In this document: piece by piece, positions 6,527 to 8,922 of the stretch
Numbering within the stretch: position 1 is the first letter of the stretch
Layout: each line of letters starts with the position of its first letter
Notes under the pieces: generated by a model
Told to the model about the DNA's origin: nothing
Seen by the model: only the letters and a program-made list of their open reading frames with translations
The model's database searches: none
Translations under genes and position numbers: made by a program
Origin: Bacteroidota bacterium
GTDB lineage: Bacteria; Bacteroidota; Bacteroidia; JACCXN01
Assembly (NCBI GenBank): GCA_947462515.1
Contig: CANHPJ010000047.1
Location: 1 to 8,922 of the forward strand
DNA: 8,922 nt
Reading direction: 5' to 3'

Positions 6527-6705
6527 TATATTTACATTATAGTTCTTTTTTACATAATTAGTCACAAAATAATATTCAAACAAAGCATAGTTAATTTTAT
6601 AGTATTTTAAAAATTCATACTTGCAGTTCTTTGTTTTCTGAAGTATACCCAATAAAATTCCAACAATACTAAAAACTGTTTCGTTTTATTTTAAATTATT
6701 AAATC

Positions 6706-6735
6706 TTTTCTTTGGCAAATGATTTCCAAAGAAAA
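6706..6735. repeat. Perfect 10-bp inverted repeat (hairpin)
   Basis: TTTTCTTTGG (6706-6715) and CCAAAGAAAA (6726-6735) flank a 10-nt loop. No T-run follows on either strand, so it is not a standard terminator, and it lies 180 nt after the nearest upstream stop codon. A protein-binding site or an RNA structure are the alternatives. Confidence 0.55.
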
Positions 6736-6785
6736 CATTAATGATTTATCCTATATAAATTTGGCATTTATTGGTGTAATTATAG

Positions 6786-6810
6786 GTTAGTTCATACTAA
6801 CGTAAGTTTG
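6786..6810 (+). promoter_or_regulatory. Candidate operator (GTTAGT/ACTAAC) beside a TAAGTTTG -7 box
   Basis: GTTAGT (6786-6791) and ACTAAC (6796-6801) form a perfect 6-bp inverted repeat with a 4-nt centre. One base later comes TAAGTTTG (6803-6810), a full match to TAnnTTTG reading toward the HTH gene. A regulator bound to the repeat would block the promoter spacer. There is no TTG at -33, so the promoter may be weak or need an activator. Transcription from here would give a leader of about 168 nt. Confidence 0.35.
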
Positions 6811-6851
6811 TTTTCCACTTATCAATATATTATGGTTTATAAATTAAATTT

Positions 6852-6916
6852 TTAGAGTTAAGGCCGGCAATAAACAATATCCTTTTGACTTGGTTAAAAT
6901 GGCTGCATAACTCTAA
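6852..6916 (+). repeat. 9-bp inverted repeat with 47-nt spacer in the HTH gene leader
   Basis: TTAGAGTTA (6852-6860) and TAACTCTAA (6908-6916) are perfect inverted repeats separated by 47 nt. The spacer holds the most GC-rich patch of this region (GGCCGGC at 6863-6869). This could be the closing stem of a structured leader or small RNA, or a pair of protein-binding sites. Confidence 0.35.
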
Positions 6917-6984
6917 TATTTATTTCTCGTTATTGATCAATTATAGAGAAAAAAGTTTCGCACTTTAACATTAATCTTTGTATT

Positions 6985-7359
6985 ATGCAGCACAAGGGAG
7001 AAATAGTAGAAAAAGCAATCCGTCAAAGTGGATATCCAATCACTTATCTGGCCAAGAAACTGAAAAGAAGCCGAAGATGGATGTATCATTTGTTTGAAAA
7101 CGCAAACATATCTTTAGACCTTATTATTCGTATTGGAGAAGCCATACATTATGACTTTTCCGGGGACATAAAGGAGCTCAAAAAGTATGATTTGTATCCG
7201 TCAAATAAATCTGATAGCCAATCAGAATCGATGAGCAAAAAAGCTTCTAAAGATTCTGAAAAATGGAAAAATAAATATTTGGATCTGCTCGAAAAGCATA
7301 ACACTTTGCTTTCGCAGCTCAAGAGTACCTACAAAACGACGAAGCCCAAAAAGAAGTAG
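6985..7359 (+). CDS. Small HTH protein with C-terminal coiled coil and basic tail
   Basis: A 124-residue, strongly basic protein. Residues about 5-56 resemble a Cro/XRE-like helix-turn-helix: IVEKAIRQSG (helix 1), ITYLAKKL (helix 2), a KRSR turn, RRWMYHLFENA (recognition helix) and LDLIIRIGEAI (following helix). A Ser/Lys-rich linker (about 73-92) leads to a short helix with heptad leucines (about 93-113, Leu99, Leu102, Leu109, Leu112), which suggests dimerisation. The tail is TTKPKKK. It probably binds DNA and may regulate its own inverted-repeat-rich upstream region, but no target can be shown. A 7-of-8 match to the -7 box (AATCTTTG, 6973-6980) lies 4 nt before the ATG. If used, the mRNA would be nearly leaderless, but no TTG stands upstream of it. 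The stop codon is 6 nt from the stop of the convergent barrel gene. Confidence 0.8.
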   Translation: MQHKGEIVEKAIRQSGYPITYLAKKLKRSRRWMYHLFENANISLDLIIRIGEAIHYDFSGDIKELKKYDLYPSNKSDSQSESMSKKASKDSEKWKNKYLDLLEKHNTLLSQLKSTYKTTKPKKK

Positions 7360-7365
7360 AAACTG

Positions 7366-8922
7366 TTAAAATGTAAGTTTCAACTGTATTTTAAAGTCTG
7401 AACTTAAATTTTGTATTTCGTTCCCTACATAGCTTTTATTTTCTTTTTGGTTATCAAATGTGCTTTTAGAACATCTAATACCTAGTTCTGTTTTTTTATT
7501 GGGTTTGTATTTTAGTGTAATATATGTTCTGTTCCCTCTATAATAATATGAGGGTATAGTAAAACTCGATGCTACATCGTTTTCGAATGCATATATTCTT
7601 GAATTATAGGAGTCTGTGTCAAATAAGGCATATCTAAATGCAAATGAAAAAGGGTGCTTCAAGCTATTGTAAATTACATCCTGAAATATCAAATAACCAT
7701 TCTCTTTCTCTTTGTTTTCCAGGTTGTATGTTACTAATTCCACCCTATTCCTTAATTTAATTGAGGGTGAAATTTCAAAACTTATATTGTAACGGAAATT
7801 CAATTGATTATTGGAGATCAAATAATCGATTTCATCTATATCCTCAGAAGTGTTTTTTAATTTATCTCGCAATCTAATCCGGCCATACATATCAACTTTT
7901 TTTGAGGGAGTGTAGTTAATTTGTATTAAGGCATCTTTTCCATGTGAGGATCCATTTACCTGATACTTTAACCAAGTAAAATTAAATCTGTCAAAATAAG
8001 CTGTAATAGTGATTTTTTTGAAAGGACCTGCATTTATACCCAGATAAATACCTTTTTCATTGGCAGGTTTAAGGTTTTCAGAAATAGCGTTTGCATATAG
8101 AGACTGGTATCCTCTGCTATAATTTCTATAGTGCATAACAAAGAGTAGTTTTCGATCCAAAGATATCAGTACACCATTATTAATTGCAAGGGAGCCATTT
8201 TTGCTTCTCGATATTTCGCCAAAAAAATTATAGTTGCCCACTAGAAATTGGTGATCTATGCCTAGATTATTATTTTCAGAACCATTAAATTCAAACTGAT
8301 TATAGGGTGTTAAATCCCTATTTAGGATTATTCCGTATTGAGTAGAGGAAAAGGTTCCTCCAAAATTGAAATTTCTTTTCTTGTAGGCGATATGTGTTCC
8401 GTATATTTTTTCGGAAAGTGTTTTTCTTCTATTGTTTTCTAATTGGGTTCTGTGTAAGCCCGTTTGTTCAAAAGCTGATACGAAATCAGTTTCCTGTGGT
8501 AATTTTTCATCGATATAATTTACCGAATCCTCATAAGAATTAATGTTGGCATCAATTTTTTTTCTTGAAAAAAAGGTAGTCAGTTCAATAGACTTAAACC
8601 CAAATGTGGCGGCAGCACCCCTAAGAAAACGGTTCTCATCAACAGAAGTATATGGTTTAATAACATTGGCATTTCTTTTTATATTCATGATATTTGACGA
8701 CTTACCAAATCCAAATCCAGAGTAAAAGCATAGTCCCTGACCAAATTGAGCCTGATAATCACCAAGAGCAAGAGTTTTTAGTTTTCCGGCATTTTTAATA
8801 AATAAGTGTGCAGAATAAAAGTCAAAACCTTTACTCTGACTGCCTTTAAAAAACTGTTCTCCCGGGTCTTTTTCTGCTGTACAGCCCAAACTGATATCAT
8901 TTCCATAGTTAAAGCGGTAGCG
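7366..8922 (-). CDS. Outer-membrane beta-barrel region of a helix-hairpin-helix domain-containing protein (5' end beyond window)
   Basis: The C-terminal 518 residues of a larger protein; the frame stays open to the right edge, so the true start lies outside. Counting from the edge, the visible part opens RYRFNYGNDIS, then a GFDFYSAHLFIKN strand and the GDYQAQFGQG motif (54-63), followed by long runs of alternating polar and aromatic residues typical of amphipathic beta-strands. It ends IQLKLTF, with the terminal Phe expected of a BAM-inserted barrel. From memory, the ISLG...AEKD, GDYQ.QFGQG and NIKR segments match a Bacteroidetes family of about 650-730 residues whose N-terminal part has a signal peptide and ComEA-like helix-hairpin-helix motifs; that part is not visible here. 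The role of the family is not established; DNA handling at the cell surface is only an inference from the HHH motifs. An internal TTG at 8887-8889 could be miscalled as the start. Confidence 0.78.
   Translation of the reverse strand, partial: RYRFNYGNDISLGCTAEKDPGEQFFKGSQSKGFDFYSAHLFIKNAGKLKTLALGDYQAQFGQGLCFYSGFGFGKSSNIMNIKRNANVIKPYTSVDENRFLRGAAATFGFKSIELTTFFSRKKIDANINSYEDSVNYIDEKLPQETDFVSAFEQTGLHRTQLENNRRKTLSEKIYGTHIAYKKRNFNFGGTFSSTQYGIILNRDLTPYNQFEFNGSENNNLGIDHQFLVGNYNFFGEISRSKNGSLAINNGVLISLDRKLLFVMHYRNYSRGYQSLYANAISENLKPANEKGIYLGINAGPFKKITITAYFDRFNFTWLKYQVNGSSHGKDALIQINYTPSKKVDMYGRIRLRDKLKNTSEDIDEIDYLISNNQLNFRYNISFEISPSIKLRNRVELVTYNLENKEKENGYLIFQDVIYNSLKHPFSFAFRYALFDTDSYNSRIYAFENDVASSFTIPSYYYRGNRTYITLKYKPNKKTELGIRCSKSTFDNQKENKSYVGNEIQNLSSDFKIQLKLTF

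Larger units (their letters stand above)
6527..6984. other. 458-nt gene-free region with several inverted repeats and -7-like boxes
   Basis: This very AT-rich stretch separates the hypothetical gene from the HTH gene and holds no ORF I would call. It contains a 10-bp perfect hairpin (6706-6735), a 6-bp inverted repeat (6786-6801) next to a -7-like box, a 9-bp inverted repeat with a long spacer (6852-6916) and the palindrome ATTGATCAAT (6932-6941). Two perfect TAnnTTTG sequences point to the right (6756-6763 and 6803-6810), both without a TTG at the proper distance. It is probably the regulatory region and long leader of the HTH gene, and might hide a small RNA. Confidence 0.5.

Noticed and set aside
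8543..8725. Plus-strand 60-codon frame inside the barrel gene
   Set aside because: Antisense to a conserved coding region, with no independent support.
8887..8889. TTG as start codon of the barrel protein
   Set aside because: The same frame continues upstream to the window edge with family-like sequence (RYRFNYGNDIS), so the gene is 5'-truncated by the window.

Overview
This 8.9 kb window is AT-rich chromosomal DNA from a member of the Bacteroidetes, most likely a Cytophagales-type organism. Three things point there. Several genes are preceded by the phylum's characteristic promoter, a TTG at about -33 and TAnnTTTG at about -7, without clear Shine-Dalgarno sequences. The acyltransferase belongs to a divergent lineage (NHQTYFAD / FPQGTT motifs) that I recall from Bacteroidetes. 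The right-hand gene is the beta-barrel part of a protein family typical of this phylum. No rRNA, tRNA, CRISPR array, insertion sequence or phage gene is visible.

Layout, left to right. (1) A minus-strand pair at 143-1969: a secreted M23/LysM cell-wall peptidase followed 45 nt downstream by a gamma-class carbonic anhydrase-like protein. (2) A minus-strand pair at 2152-3666: an MFS transporter followed after 3 nt by a SemiSWEET sugar transporter, almost certainly one transcript, reading from a promoter at about 3743-3773. (3) Divergent from it, a plus-strand gene (3922-4917) for a membrane-anchored fusion of an SRPBCC domain and a GyrI-like domain. (4) Convergent with that, a minus-strand PlsC-like acyltransferase (5118-5882). 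(5) Divergent again, a small conserved hypothetical protein (6089-6526) with a textbook Bacteroidetes promoter. (6) A 458-nt gene-free stretch rich in inverted repeats, then a small HTH/coiled-coil protein (6985-7359). (7) Six nucleotides away and convergent, the C-terminal 518 residues of an outer-membrane beta-barrel protein that runs off the right edge.

Functionally the window is mostly envelope-related: peptidoglycan remodelling, phospholipid acylation, membrane transport and an outer-membrane barrel. The genes do not form one pathway; they look like several short transcription units. I find no convincing new multi-gene system. The points most worth a second look are the exact 35-residue triple repeat in the M23 peptidase, the altered catalytic motifs of the acyltransferase, the inverted repeats upstream of the HTH gene, and a hairpin that covers the start of the SRPBCC-GyrI gene.
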